From assembly GCF_023715205.1 (NCBI RefSeq), contig NZ_JAMBNR010000001.1, positions 62,001-126,000 of the forward strand: a stretch of 64,000 nucleotides of DNA. The letters run 5' to 3'. Shown one piece after another: positions 8,896 through 17,783 of this stretch. Source of the stretch: Mesobacillus maritimus (GTDB taxonomy: Bacteria > Bacillota > Bacilli > Bacillales > Cytobacillaceae). The translations under genes were made by a program, and so were the position numbers. The notes beneath the pieces were generated by a model. The model saw nothing but the letters and a program-made list of their open reading frames with translations, had not been told where the DNA came from and did no database searches. Numbering within the stretch: position 1 is the first letter of the stretch; every line of letters begins with the position of its first letter.

Positions 8896-9546
8896 GTGAG
8901 TGTGGTCATCAAAGAAAAACTGATGCAAGATTATGCCGAATTGAATGATGAAATTTTAGTCCAGCTGTTCCAAGATGGTGATGGAGAGGCCTCAGAATAT
9001 TTAATGAGGAAATACCGTAGTTTTGTTCGTGCAAAAGCGAGTCGATATTTTCTAATTGGTGGGGAACGAGAAGATATTATTCAAGAAGGAATGATCGGGC
9101 TTTATAAGGCAATACGAGATTTTAGAGTAGACAAGCTGTCTTCTTTTAAAGCGTTTGCAGAACTTTGTATTACGAGACAAATTATTACAGCAGTTAAGTC
9201 TGCAACTCGCCAAAAACATGGGCCACTAAATTCCTACATCTCATTAAATAAACCTATTTATGAAGAAGAGTCCAATCATACGCTGATGGATGTGATTACC
9301 GGTCCGACAAATATGGACCCAATGCAAATGATCATTGATCAGGAAAAGGCGAGTGATTTGGAGCGAAAAATGTCAGAAAAGTTGAGTGATTTAGAAAAGC
9401 GAGTTTTGGAATTGCATATCGCAGGCCATTCTTATGTTGAAATTTCTCAGAACGTAAATACCCACGTTAAATCAATCGACAATGCCTTACAACGAATAAA
9501 ACGGAAAATGGAACGGTATTTAGAAAGAAAAGAAGCAGTGCTCTAA
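8896..9546 (+). CDS. SigH-like RNA polymerase sigma factor (paralog)
   Basis: 216 aa from a GTG at 8896, chosen because GGAGG lies 7 bases upstream; the frame stays open to 8833 without an RBS. The length and sequence follow B. subtilis SigH closely: the region-2 segment SFVRAKASRYFLIGGEREDI, then QEGMIGLYKAIRDF, and region 4 ending HVKSIDNALQRIKRKMERYL. SigH normally directs early stationary-phase and sporulation genes and sits between yacP and rpmG/secE. Here the neighbours are a thioesterase and an XRE protein, so this is probably a second copy with its own regulon. Alternative: the only SigH, relocated. Confidence 0.88.
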   Translation: MSVVIKEKLMQDYAELNDEILVQLFQDGDGEASEYLMRKYRSFVRAKASRYFLIGGEREDIIQEGMIGLYKAIRDFRVDKLSSFKAFAELCITRQIITAVKSATRQKHGPLNSYISLNKPIYEEESNHTLMDVITGPTNMDPMQMIIDQEKASDLERKMSEKLSDLEKRVLELHIAGHSYVEISQNVNTHVKSIDNALQRIKRKMERYLERKEAVL

Positions 9547-9569
9547 TTGCTAGGAACAAAGGGGAGATG

Positions 9570-9599
9570 GAGTTGCGTTTAAATGCAACTCTTTTTTTT
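9570..9599 (+). terminator. Rho-independent terminator of the sigma factor gene
   Basis: GAGTTGC and GCAACTC pair around a short loop and are followed by eight T, 24 bases after the stop codon. Confidence 0.9.
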
Positions 9600-9608
9600 A
9601 CGCAAAAA

Positions 9609-9637
9609 ATACCGCAGCATCACATAAATGGCGGTAT
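9609..9637 (-). terminator. Rho-independent terminator overlapping the XRE gene 3' end
   Basis: On the minus strand ATACCGC pairs with GCGGTAT and is followed by a T-run. The stem overlaps the stop codon of the XRE-like gene. Confidence 0.75.
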
Positions 9638-9865
9638 GCCTTCTCCCAGGCTTTTGATTATAGCTGCGATAGACTGAATTTGACTTTCATCGAGGTCAAA
9701 AGCTTCTTTCACTTTTTTTTCCAAATCCTCAGTTACTCTTCTTTTTCCGACTTCTACTAGTGCGATTAAGGCATAGCTGCAATTTACAATTCTAGCAAAA
9801 TCTCGTTGGTTTAAATTATGGCTCTTTCTCAAGAACTTAATAATCTCTTTGTTCAAGCATACCAC
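9620..9865 (-). CDS. small XRE-family helix-turn-helix regulator
   Basis: Up to 81 aa, essentially one Cro/C1-type HTH. The pattern FLRKSHNLNQRDFARIVNCS with following ALVEVGKRRVTEDL fits helices 1-4 of the XRE fold. The start is uncertain: GTG at 9865 is only 2 bases after AAGAAGG, while a TTG at 9856 has 11-base spacing. It probably binds a nearby operator; a candidate palindrome lies upstream at 9969. Target genes unknown. Confidence 0.7.
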   Translation of the reverse strand: MVCLNKEIIKFLRKSHNLNQRDFARIVNCSYALIALVEVGKRRVTEDLEKKVKEAFDLDESQIQSIAAIIKSLGEGIPPFM

Positions 9866-9968
9866 ACCCTTCTTACAATATATTTAAATTAACTTATACA
9901 ATGAATGTTGTCAAAGTGTTTTTGGTAGAAAAAAATAAGTTAGGAGAATTCATATTAAAATCTAGGAA

Positions 9969-9982
9969 GGTTAATATTAACC
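9969..9982. promoter_or_regulatory. 14-bp perfect palindrome, possible operator
   Basis: GGTTAATATTAACC is fully palindromic and lies in the 330-bp gap between the divergent XRE gene and the small membrane protein gene. A half-site-like GTTAATAT recurs about 60 bp downstream. An operator for the adjacent XRE protein is a reasonable guess. Nothing else in the gap looks like a gene. Confidence 0.4.
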
Positions 9983-10195
9983 TATTGGATTCTTCAAGGT
10001 CATCACGAGCAAACAGACAAATATTAAGTAATGTTAATATGTATAAGCCTGATTTTCAGGGATTTATTTACATTTGAAATGGTGAATCCATAGACTGTAT
10101 AGAAAAGTGTTTAAAAAGGTCATTTTAAACAAATCAGTGTAAGGGTTCACATACATGTTGATGCTGTTAACCATACACTATTGGAGGTGAAGGGG

Positions 10196-10432
10196 TTGCA
10201 GTGGGGGAAAGTTGGTCTTGCTGTTGTTGTACTCAATTTGTCAGTTTATTCCATAATAGCCGAACATCAATTTGCTTTCACCTGGACACAAATTCTTATT
10301 GCGATATTAATATTTATTCTCGGCTATGCTGAATATAAGGAAGAAAAAATGATTTCTGGTATGTTCGCGATGGCATTAGGGGCGATCCTGATTTTGTTAT
10401 TATTCGGTACGTTTTTTGTTATTAGGGCTTAA
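10196..10432 (+). CDS. small multipass membrane protein, unknown function
   Basis: 78 aa from a TTG start at 10196, picked because GGAGGTG lies 8 bases before it. Three hydrophobic stretches (roughly residues 5-22, 30-45 and 55-75) predict a three-helix membrane protein with a short charged loop AEYKEEKM. No family is recognised. Tail-to-tail with the beta-helix gene. Confidence 0.65.
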   Translation: MQWGKVGLAVVVLNLSVYSIIAEHQFAFTWTQILIAILIFILGYAEYKEEKMISGMFAMALGAILILLLFGTFFVIRA

Positions 10433-10472
10433 GAGATAGGGTGACCTTTCCTAGCCACCCCACTTAGCACAA

Positions 10473-12158
10473 CTATTTAAATGAATGATCGGGTTCGTTA
10501 TTGATTAAAACGGGTGTAGTATACCCTTTAAATGAAGCATTCATGATCTTTAATGGACGCTTAGCAGCTTTAAGAGCGTGCTTGCCATTTACAGCTATTG
10601 CTGTGAAATCCTCTACGCTCACGTACTTTACATTTTTACCAATATCTAATGAAATTGGTGCTGAATCTTCTACTATTATATTTTTTAAATATACTTGATC
10701 AGCATGTTGGTGACCACCAAAGACTCGAATATCCGTACTACCTGTTTTGAAACCTCGACTATAGACGTTCTTTAAACATATGTTTCGAGCTTTATATTGG
10801 ATCGCAATAATCGGATTTTTTTTATAATCATAATTTTTTTTACCGATTAGCGTAAAGTGGTTCACAATTACATGAACATACGCTGATATGACCATCGCTC
10901 TAGGTGTGGAATTTTCATATAAATCGGTAAACATCGGTTCAATGCTAATAAGATTAGTTGCACGAATATAGAAGGCTGTTTTTGAATTTGGGTCAGTACT
11001 CTTGTGATGGCCGATGTGGCGGAAGTTGTAACTTCGATTATCATGAATGGAGAGATGACCGATGATTTGGACATTGTTTCCGGCAGATGAGTTATGATGG
11101 GCTTTCACTTCAACCCCACCAAAACATCGTGTAGTCGAGTTATTAACAAGCCAAACATTTTTTGATCCATCATCCACTTCTATTCCATTTGAATTGGAAT
11201 AGCCTTTCTTGTGAGCACGACCGCTCGGATCACATAAATGGGAGTTGGAAATCAAGATATACTCACTATGATGAGTTGTGATACCATCATCGCCAAACCC
11301 GTAGGCATTTAATTGATCAAGCCATATATATTTACTGCCACCACGAGCCTTATTGCCATCACCAGAATAATCATATAATGTTGCAGAAACATCAAAACCA
11401 TGAAGACCAGCATTCATTGCTTCTACATCTTTGACCCAACCGTAAGTAACATTTGCATACGTTAAACAACTTGAATGATTTCCCCATGTACATGTTTTTA
11501 TCGCTTCTCCAAACCTTTCGACATTCCAATCCAAACTCATTCCCTCAATAAAAACATGATGGTTCCCACGCCAATGGTTCATATTGGTTACTAACCTTGT
11601 TCCTTTCGACGCCTGATCATGTAATTTCAAAATGGTTTTTCCTTTCCCAGCGCCAACAAGGTGGGTCCATGAGGGAAGGCGAATTCCTTTTGTCACAAAA
11701 ATCCCTTCCGGAATGATGACTTTTACTTGACCAAGTCCAATTGCTTTAATAAATGCTTTAGTACAATCTGTTTTCCCGTCCCCGACGGCACCAAAATCGG
11801 TTACGTTTACTTCTTTTTTGAGCTGAGAAAGCAATTGTTGATGTTCATTATCCAGGTCCAGTTTCCAGTCTGGAAAAATAAAATCATGTTCATTAATTAT
11901 TGTTTTATTCGTCGAAAGTTGAGGGTCCGCTGTATTCGCCAAACACAAGCGCGCAAAACTTACAGCTAATTTTCGGAACAATGTTGCGGTCGATGGTCGA
12001 GGCTCAGGTTGTATGCTTTTTATAGGTTGATGAATCAGTTTTGAAAAAGCTTGATCTGTATCCGAAACAGCGCTTTTAATTTGTGGCTTATAATAAGACA
12101 ATTGCTTAATTAAGGCAGCATTCTTGAGCGGGTTATGTTTGCGACCTAGTTGAAGCAT
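10473..12158 (-). CDS. right-handed parallel beta-helix protein (pectate-lyase-3 like)
   Basis: 561 aa. An N-terminal helical, proline-containing region of about 115 residues is followed by the classic pectate-lyase-3 entry motif VTDFGAVGDGKTDCTKAF and a long beta-helix with many Asn/Gly turns and aromatic His-rich patches. Such folds act as polysaccharide lyases, hydrolases or phage tail spikes. No signal peptide is obvious, which is odd for a secreted depolymerase. No phage structural genes lie nearby. A role on cell-surface or spore polysaccharide is only a guess. Confidence 0.7.
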   Translation of the reverse strand: MLQLGRKHNPLKNAALIKQLSYYKPQIKSAVSDTDQAFSKLIHQPIKSIQPEPRPSTATLFRKLAVSFARLCLANTADPQLSTNKTIINEHDFIFPDWKLDLDNEHQQLLSQLKKEVNVTDFGAVGDGKTDCTKAFIKAIGLGQVKVIIPEGIFVTKGIRLPSWTHLVGAGKGKTILKLHDQASKGTRLVTNMNHWRGNHHVFIEGMSLDWNVERFGEAIKTCTWGNHSSCLTYANVTYGWVKDVEAMNAGLHGFDVSATLYDYSGDGNKARGGSKYIWLDQLNAYGFGDDGITTHHSEYILISNSHLCDPSGRAHKKGYSNSNGIEVDDGSKNVWLVNNSTTRCFGGVEVKAHHNSSAGNNVQIIGHLSIHDNRSYNFRHIGHHKSTDPNSKTAFYIRATNLISIEPMFTDLYENSTPRAMVISAYVHVIVNHFTLIGKKNYDYKKNPIIAIQYKARNICLKNVYSRGFKTGSTDIRVFGGHQHADQVYLKNIIVEDSAPISLDIGKNVKYVSVEDFTAIAVNGKHALKAAKRPLKIMNASFKGYTTPVLINNEPDHSFK

Positions 12159-12241
12159 GTAATTCCCACCTTTAATAAAACAGACATTTTAAACTTTACA
12201 GATTATTCATTTATAGCTATGATAATATAAAATGAATAAGA

Positions 12242-12331
12242 ACACTACTAGGGGTGCCGTTTGGCTGAGAGGAAAGAAAATTTCTAACCCTTTGGACCTG
12301 ATCTGGATTATACCAGCGGAGGAAAGTAGTC
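12242..12331 (+). promoter_or_regulatory. TPP riboswitch (THI element)
   Basis: The conserved cores are present in order: CTAGGGGTGC, GCTGAGA, ACCCTTTGGACCTGATCTGG and a final CCAGCGGAGGAAAGT. It lies immediately upstream of thiMDE, with a terminator between, so TPP binding should stop transcription of the operon. Confidence 0.96.
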
Positions 12332-12361
12332 AAAAACAAAGCTCTTATGTTTTTAACTATA

Positions 12362-12391
12362 AAGCCAGGTCCATTTAGGATCTGGCTTTTA
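12362..12391 (+). terminator. expression-platform terminator of the TPP riboswitch
   Basis: AAGCCAG and CTGGCTT form a stem followed by TTAT, 20 bases before the thiM RBS AGGAGGAG. It is the likely off-switch controlled by the THI element. Confidence 0.85.
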
Positions 12392-12413
12392 TCAATTTTT
12401 AGGAGGAGTACAG

Positions 12414-13223
12414 ATGAGTTTTATCCCAATTCTAAGAAAAGTAAGACAACAAAAACCGCTAATACATAATATTACCAATGTTGTAGTGACTAATTTTACC
12501 GCAAATGGACTGCTAGCGCTAGGAGCTTCTCCAGTAATGGCATATGCAGTAGAGGAAGTGGCTGAAATGGCCCAACTCGCTGATGCATTAGTATTAAATA
12601 TTGGTACATTAAATTCAAACATTGTGGAATCGATGATCATTGCTGGAAAAGCAGCTAATGAAAAAGGTGTTCCAGTCATACTTGATCCCGTTGGAGCTGG
12701 GGCGACATCTTACCGAACAAAAACGGCGGAACGGATTTTAAATGAAGTGAATGTCTCAGTAATACGAGGGAATGCTGCGGAAATTGCCAATGTCGCCGGT
12801 CAAAGTTGGAGAATAAAAGGAGTTGACAGCGGAGGAGAACAAGGGAATGTTGTTAAATTAGCGCAGACCACTGCCCAAAAATTCAATATGGTTGTTGCAA
12901 TTACTGGACAAGAAGACATTATTTCGGATGGTATAAGAACCAATATTGTAAAACATGGACATATTCTGTTGACACAAGTGACAGGAGCAGGTTGTTTATT
13001 GACGTCAATTGTTGGTGCATTTAATGCTGTTGAGCAAGATAGGTTGACTGCCACAACAGCTGCTATAACTTATTTTGGTATTGCTGGAGAAAAAGCAGCA
13101 ATGATGACAGATTCGGTTGGCCCAGGAAGCTTCCAAATCGAACTCTTGAATCAATTATCAGCTAGTAATCTAGAAGATTGGACAACTACTCATTTAGGAG
13201 GGACCAAGATTGAAACCGTATAA
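12414..13223 (+). CDS. thiM: hydroxyethylthiazole kinase
   Basis: 269 aa, usual ThiM length. It phosphorylates 4-methyl-5-(2-hydroxyethyl)thiazole for thiamine salvage. Family features are [20 protein letters not shown] near the N-terminus, [17 protein letters not shown], and the anion-hole [15 protein letters not shown]. It is first in the TPP-riboswitch operon and overlaps thiD by 14 bases. Confidence 0.96.
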   Translation: MSFIPILRKVRQQKPLIHNITNVVVTNFTANGLLALGASPVMAYAVEEVAEMAQLADALVLNIGTLNSNIVESMIIAGKAANEKGVPVILDPVGAGATSYRTKTAERILNEVNVSVIRGNAAEIANVAGQSWRIKGVDSGGEQGNVVKLAQTTAQKFNMVVAITGQEDIISDGIRTNIVKHGHILLTQVTGAGCLLTSIVGAFNAVEQDRLTATTAAITYFGIAGEKAAMMTDSVGPGSFQIELLNQLSASNLEDWTTTHLGGTKIETV

Positions 13224-14019
13224 AGCTTTGACAATTGCAGGATCAGATAGTGGAGGAGGAGCTGGTATCCAAGCGGATTTAAAAACATTTCAGGAACTAC
13301 ATGCGTATGGAATGACAGCCCTTACTGCAGTAACGGCTCAGAATACACTTGGAGTTCAAGATGTCTATCCTTTATCTGCGAAAATGGTTCAGAAGCAAAT
13401 TCAATCTGTAGGAGAGGATATCGGGGTTGACGCATTAAAAACTGGCATGCTTTTTAATGCTGAAATTATTACTGCTGTAGCAGAGTCAGTTCGCTATTAT
13501 AACTGGAATCAGCTTGTTGTGGATCCTGTAATGATTGCCAAGGGAGGGGCTTCTCTACTTTTAAAACAGGCTGTAGACGCGTTAAAAAAAGAGTTACTAC
13601 CATTGGCTATGGTGGTTACACCCAATATCCCTGAAGCAGAAGTATTAACAGGAATAAATATACGCACAAATATAGACAAGCAGGACGCAGCAAAACGAAT
13701 ATTCAATATGGGGGCTAAACATGTCATTATTAAGGGGGGGCATGATGAAGATTCTTCAGAATCGGCAGATCTTCTATATGACGGAAGTGAGTTTACACTG
13801 TTCACAAATAAAAGGATTCCTACAAATAATACACATGGAACGGGTTGTACCTTCTCGGCTGCTATCACGGCTGAATTAGCAAAAGGGGCTACGGTAAAAG
13901 AAGCTATATCAACAGCTAAACACTATATTCAGGCAGCCATCGAAAATCAAATATTCATTGGACAAGGGCATGGACCAACAAACCATTGGGCCTATAAACA
14001 GCTTGTTAGAGAAAGATAG
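13210..14019 (+). CDS. thiD: hydroxymethylpyrimidine/phosphomethylpyrimidine kinase
   Basis: 269 aa, starting at a TTG inside the end of thiM with TAGGAGGG just upstream. ThiD performs both phosphorylations of HMP to HMP-PP. Motifs are the N-terminal [34 protein letters not shown] and the catalytic [13 protein letters not shown]. Overlap with thiM indicates translational coupling. Confidence 0.96.
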   Translation: MKPYKALTIAGSDSGGGAGIQADLKTFQELHAYGMTALTAVTAQNTLGVQDVYPLSAKMVQKQIQSVGEDIGVDALKTGMLFNAEIITAVAESVRYYNWNQLVVDPVMIAKGGASLLLKQAVDALKKELLPLAMVVTPNIPEAEVLTGINIRTNIDKQDAAKRIFNMGAKHVIIKGGHDEDSSESADLLYDGSEFTLFTNKRIPTNNTHGTGCTFSAAITAELAKGATVKEAISTAKHYIQAAIENQIFIGQGHGPTNHWAYKQLVRER

Positions 14020-14054
14020 AAACATAGAAACTTTATCGAAGGGATCGTTTTGGT

Positions 14055-14720
14055 ATGAAGCAAACAGAAAAACAGAGAATAAGCGAGTTCCTACAAGTTT
14101 ATTTTATTATGGGAAGTGTCAATTGTACAAGAGCTCCTGAAGAGGTACTGAAAGAAGCGATAGATGGGGGCATCACGATGTTTCAATTTCGTGAAAAAGG
14201 AAATGGTTCGCTTCAAGGACAAAGAAAGCTTGAGCTAGCGCTCAAATTAAAACAAATTTGTCACAATTATAATATACCGTTTATTGTAAACGATGATATT
14301 GACCTTGCTCTAAAAATTGATGCAGATGGTGTACACATCGGGCAGGAAGATGAGTCTGTTGAATTGGTACGAAAAAGAATCGGAGATCGTATCTTAGGAG
14401 TATCAGTCCACCAGTTATCAGAGGCTGAAGAGGCCATAAATAAAAGAGCAGATTATTTTGGGGTAGGTCCTGTGTATCCCACAAGTACGAAAACTGACGC
14501 GAAACCGGTTCAAGGTGTTTCTTTCATCGAGGAATTGAGAACGAATGGATTTCAAGTTCCAATTGTGGGGATTGGTGGAATTTCGGCCAATAACGCATCT
14601 GCTGTTACGCATGCAGGTGCAGATGGGGTCTCAGTCATAACAGCGATAACCAATGCCAATAACATTCAGACAGAGGTTAAGAAGTTAAAGTCAGCTGTTC
14701 GCAAAGGGTTAGTCTACTAA
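14055..14720 (+). CDS. thiE: thiamine phosphate synthase
   Basis: 221 aa TIM-barrel enzyme joining HMP-PP and thiazole phosphate. Motifs are FQFREKG (diphosphate site), FIVNDDIDLAL, DGVHIGQED, LGVSVH, and FGVGPVYPTSTK. It ends the thiMDE salvage operon. The stop codon is directly followed by the left arm of the interrupted terminator. Confidence 0.95.
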   Translation: MKQTEKQRISEFLQVYFIMGSVNCTRAPEEVLKEAIDGGITMFQFREKGNGSLQGQRKLELALKLKQICHNYNIPFIVNDDIDLALKIDADGVHIGQEDESVELVRKRIGDRILGVSVHQLSEAEEAINKRADYFGVGPVYPTSTKTDAKPVQGVSFIEELRTNGFQVPIVGIGGISANNASAVTHAGADGVSVITAITNANNIQTEVKKLKSAVRKGLVY

Positions 14721-14833
14721 ACAAACCGCCTGTAGTTCTAAACTGTACCCTGTGTAGTAGACACTTTAAAAAAGTCCACTGCACAGGGTCTTTTTATGTA
14801 GAATAGATAATAAATGGGGACGGGAGAACAACT

Positions 14834-15250
14834 ATGAGTAAAAAATTATTCACGGCAAAAGAAATTCAAATACTTTCTAAAAATACATATGTCAAATCAG
14901 TATCCTCAAAGGGGATTACTTATACTGATGAGTTCAAGGAGCTATTCATAACACAAAATGAACAGGGAAAGACGCCTAGAGAAATTTTTGATAAGTGTGG
15001 TTTTGATGAAGAAGTCATTGGTATTGACCGTATTCGTTCTTCAGGAAAAAGATGGCGTGAAGCCTATCGTAAGAATGGAGTGCTTGGCCTTCGTGATACA
15101 AGGCCCGGAAACACAGGTAGACTAAGGGATCGAGAGCTTTCCATTGAAGAAAAATATGCAAGGTTAGAGGCAGAAACTAACCTTTTGAAAGCAGAGAACG
15201 AACTATTAAAAAAGATACGATTCGCCGAAAGGGGGATGAAGAAGAAATAA
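14834..15250 (+). CDS. IS3-family transposase OrfA (helix-turn-helix)
   Basis: 138 aa. The N-terminal helix-turn-helix region is followed by RSSGKRWREAYRKNGVLGL and a leucine-zipper-like tail (YARLEAETNLLKAENELL) typical of IS150-group OrfA. OrfA gives DNA binding and multimerisation. It reads into OrfB by frameshift at 15208-15214. Confidence 0.9.
   Translation: MSKKLFTAKEIQILSKNTYVKSVSSKGITYTDEFKELFITQNEQGKTPREIFDKCGFDEEVIGIDRIRSSGKRWREAYRKNGVLGLRDTRPGNTGRLRDRELSIEEKYARLEAETNLLKAENELLKKIRFAERGMKKK
15208..15214 (+). other. programmed -1 frameshift site of the IS3 transposase
   Basis: A AAA AAG lies in the correct phase (zero-frame codons AAA AAG). After a -1 slip the reading frame is the one that stays open into OrfB, so a fused OrfAB transposase would be made. 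This is the standard IS3-family arrangement. Confidence 0.88.
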
Positions 15251-15315
15251 AGTTATCGGCTGACCAGAAATTCAACCTTATTCATACCGTCATCGAGAAG
15301 TACACTCTAACAAGG

Positions 15316-16167
15316 ATGGTTTCCCACCTCTGTAAAGTCGCTGGTGTATCCCGACAGGGTTACTATAACTACTTTTCATCCAAACAAGTTGAGAGAAGGA
15401 AGGATCAGGAGAATAAGGATGAATCCCTACGGGACCTGATTTTAAAAGCATACAATTTCAAGAACCGTAAGAAAGGGGCTCGCCAAATTAAGATGGTATT
15501 GGCAGGTCAGTTTAGTGTTGTCTTCAATCTTAAGCGAATCAGAAGAATCATGAAGAAGTACGGAATTGAGAGTCCTTTTAGGAGAGCGAATCCCTATAAG
15601 CGCATCATGAAGGCTACCCAGGAGCACAAGGTCGTCCCGAACCTGCTTAACAGGGAATTCAAACAGGGCATCCCATACAAGGTCCTTCTTACTGATATCA
15701 CCTACCTATATTTCGGAAAAGGAAAAAGGGCTTATCTATCAACCATTATTGACGCTTCCAGCAATGAAGTCTTAGCTCATCAGGTCTCTGATCGAGTTAC
15801 TCTTGATATCGCCACGGATACGCTTAAGAAGTTAAGGAAAAACAGGAGAATCAAACTGACTAAAGGGGCCTATATACATTCTGATCAGGGAGGTCACTAT
15901 ACCAGCCCTGTTTATCAAAAGCTGGTGAAAAAATTCAGATTGGGACAATCCATGTCTAGGAGGGGGAACTGTTGGGACAACGCCCCACAGGAATCATTCT
16001 TTGGTCATTTTAAAGACCTGGCTGATATAAAATCATGTGAAACCTTGCAAGAGCTTAAACAAGAAGTGAAAGCTGCCATTCACTACTACAATCACTACAG
16101 ATATCAATGGAATATGAAAAAGATGACCCCTGTTCAATACAGAGATCATCTACTTAAAGTAGCCTAG
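15316..16167 (+). CDS. IS3-family transposase OrfB (DDE integrase domain)
   Basis: 283 aa from the ATG; the frame is open further upstream to the frameshift site. It shows the IS3 core: LLTDITYLYFGKGKRAYLST (first Asp), HSDQGGHYTSPVY (second Asp), then SMSRRGNCWDNAPQESFFGH (Glu). All three acidic residues are present, so the catalytic domain looks active. Confidence 0.93.
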   Translation: MVSHLCKVAGVSRQGYYNYFSSKQVERRKDQENKDESLRDLILKAYNFKNRKKGARQIKMVLAGQFSVVFNLKRIRRIMKKYGIESPFRRANPYKRIMKATQEHKVVPNLLNREFKQGIPYKVLLTDITYLYFGKGKRAYLSTIIDASSNEVLAHQVSDRVTLDIATDTLKKLRKNRRIKLTKGAYIHSDQGGHYTSPVYQKLVKKFRLGQSMSRRGNCWDNAPQESFFGHFKDLADIKSCETLQELKQEVKAAIHYYNHYRYQWNMKKMTPVQYRDHLLKVA

Positions 16168-16237
16168 CCTTTTTTAAACATGTCCTTTACAAGGGGTACA
16201 GTTTAGTTCACAGGCGGTTTGTTTATGGTTGTTAAAT

Positions 16238-17212
16238 TTATACTTTTACATTTGTCTCGTTGTTTGAAGGTGCTTTGTTTGTTTGAATTTCTGCTTTCTT
16301 TCCCCAGTAATTAGCGAGCAGCGAGCCTGAAACATTATGCCAAACACTAAAAATGGCACCTGGCACTGCAGCAAGTGGAGAGAAATGGGCTGTTGCTAAA
16401 GCAGTAGCAAGACCAGAATTTTGCATTCCAACTTCTATGGAAACTGCTTTTTGATCAGCATAGTTCATTTTTAAAAGTTTTGCTGCAAAGAAACCTAAAA
16501 CGTAACCGATGAGATTGTGTAAAATAACAACAGCTAAGATTAATAGTCCGCTTTCGAGAATTTTTTCTTTGCTTCCACTTACAACAGCTGCAACAATTCC
16601 AACGATTCCGATAACAGAAACTAGCGGTAAGGCTTTTATACTTTTTTCAACTTGCTTCTTGAATAACGCTTTAACTAACAGCCCTAATACAATTGGCACT
16701 AATACCATTTTAACAACAGACATAAACATATCAGCTGCTGAAACTGGTAACCATTGACTAGCTAGTAAAAGCGTAATAGCTGGTGTTAATATCGGTGCTA
16801 AAAGAGTTGAAACTGAAGTAATTGAAACGCTCAAAGCTGTATTTCCACGTGCTAAAAAAGTCATAACATTTGAAGATGTTCCTCCAGGGCAGGTTCCAAC
16901 AAGGATTACCCCTACAGCAATTTCAGGAGGAAGTCTAAGAAGATGAGCTAATCCAAAAGCAATTAAAGGCATCAATACATATTGTGCAGCAACACCAATT
17001 AACACAAACTTAGGATGACTAAATACTTCTTTGAAATCATTCGCGGATAATGTCATCCCCATACCAAACATGATGATTCCGAGTAATACGGAGATATAAG
17101 CTCCTATCCACGTAAAGCCTTGTGGGAAGAGGAGAGCAAGAGCTGCAAATAATAAAACCCAGTAAGCAAACGTATTTCCAGCAAATACGCTCACCCTCTC
17201 TAATGTTTTCAC
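16238..17212 (-). CDS. bile acid:sodium symporter (BASS) family transporter
   Basis: 324 aa from a GTG with AAGGGGG about 10 bases upstream; an ATG at 17248 lacks an RBS. About nine to ten membrane helices. BASS signatures are [19 protein letters not shown] and [14 protein letters not shown], the crossed-helix sodium and substrate sites. It resembles B. subtilis YocS and the PanS group, so the cargo may be a small organic acid; not certain. It faces the insertion sequence. Confidence 0.88.
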   Translation of the reverse strand: MKTLERVSVFAGNTFAYWVLLFAALALLFPQGFTWIGAYISVLLGIIMFGMGMTLSANDFKEVFSHPKFVLIGVAAQYVLMPLIAFGLAHLLRLPPEIAVGVILVGTCPGGTSSNVMTFLARGNTALSVSITSVSTLLAPILTPAITLLLASQWLPVSAADMFMSVVKMVLVPIVLGLLVKALFKKQVEKSIKALPLVSVIGIVGIVAAVVSGSKEKILESGLLILAVVILHNLIGYVLGFFAAKLLKMNYADQKAVSIEVGMQNSGLATALATAHFSPLAAVPGAIFSVWHNVSGSLLANYWGKKAEIQTNKAPSNNETNVKV

Positions 17213-17505
17213 TTGATGTTTCCCCCTTATAAAAAATATAAATTTCATTATACTCGGAAAATTATAATTTTCAATATATTTTAATTATAAAAATAATCAT
17301 GTCCATAACTTTTAAATAATATGGTTGAAAAAAATTAATTGTGAATCTCTAATTCAACTAAAGTAAAAATCTGCATGTAATGGAGAGTGATAAGCATTTA
17401 TGGTAAAAATCATCTTTTAAAAAACTTCAGAACCAAAAGAATTCATTTGTTCCAATAAGGATACTTTATTAATAAAAAACGCAATCTGTTATACAACAAA
17501 AAAAT

Positions 17506-17531
17506 AAACCTCCTCATAGTTGAGGAGGTTT
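17506..17531 (-). terminator. Rho-independent terminator, minus strand
   Basis: AAACCTCCTCA and TGAGGAGGTTT form an 11-bp stem with a 4-nt loop. On the minus strand it is followed by TATTTTTTT. It lies just after the small zinc-ribbon frame. Confidence 0.88.
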
Positions 17532-17540
17532 GGTTGAGTT

Positions 17541-17653
17541 TTAATCATCATGACTACAGATACAGCGCTCGCATTCGTACAAAAAGGACTCCTGCTTTTC
17601 TTCAATCTTACATCCACATTCACGGCATTCTTTTACAGTCGGATTCATTATCA
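17541..17653 (-). pseudogene. small four-cysteine zinc-ribbon gene (YhfH-like) with a 1-base frameshift
   Basis: From an ATG at 17653, with GGGGGAAT in front, the frame reads KECRECGCKIEEKQESF and then loses the second Cys pair. Adding one base at the A4 run near 17581-17584 restores LYECERCICSHDD and a stop at 17541, giving a 37-aa protein with two CxxC-type knuckles followed by the terminator. It resembles the tiny YhfH proteins of bacilli. The frameshift is either a real mutation or a homopolymer sequencing error. Confidence 0.6.
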
Positions 17654-17747
17654 TTAAATATTCCCCCAGTCGGTTTGTTGTTAAATTCAGTGTACTATAA
17701 CAGATTGCAAAAATCAATACTGTTATATAAAAAATAAAAAATAAAAA

Positions 17748-17777
17748 AGCAATGGTCCTTTTATTAGGGCCATTGCT
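17748..17777 (-). terminator. Rho-independent terminator of the DUF3231 gene
   Basis: AGCAATGG and CCATTGCT pair on the minus strand and are followed by a long T-rich tract. It lies 6 bases after the stop codon of the frame-corrected gene, which supports that correction. Confidence 0.88.
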
Positions 17778-17783
17778 AAGCTT

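Larger units (their letters stand above)
14731..16212 (+). mobile_element. IS3-family (IS150-like) insertion sequence, apparently intact
   Basis: About 1.48 kb. It has two overlapping-phase transposase frames, an A6G slippery site and terminal inverted repeats sharing CTAAACTGTACCC about 6-7 bases from each end. The outermost bases read TGT...ACA. A clean direct target repeat is not visible, because the target was itself a palindromic terminator. Exact ends are therefore good to a few bases. Confidence 0.88.
14719..16224 (+). terminator. thi operon terminator split by an insertion sequence
   Basis: AAACAAACCGCC (14719-14730), starting within the thiE stop codon, and GGCGGTTTGTTT (16213-16224) are perfect 12-base complements that flank the insertion sequence exactly. 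Put together they would form a strong hairpin with a T-rich right arm, right after thiE. The simplest reading is that the element inserted into the loop of the original terminator. Confidence 0.75.

Noticed and set aside
13509-13868. Minus-strand frame opposite thiD
   Set aside because: Shadow of an unambiguous thiD; no RBS or family match.
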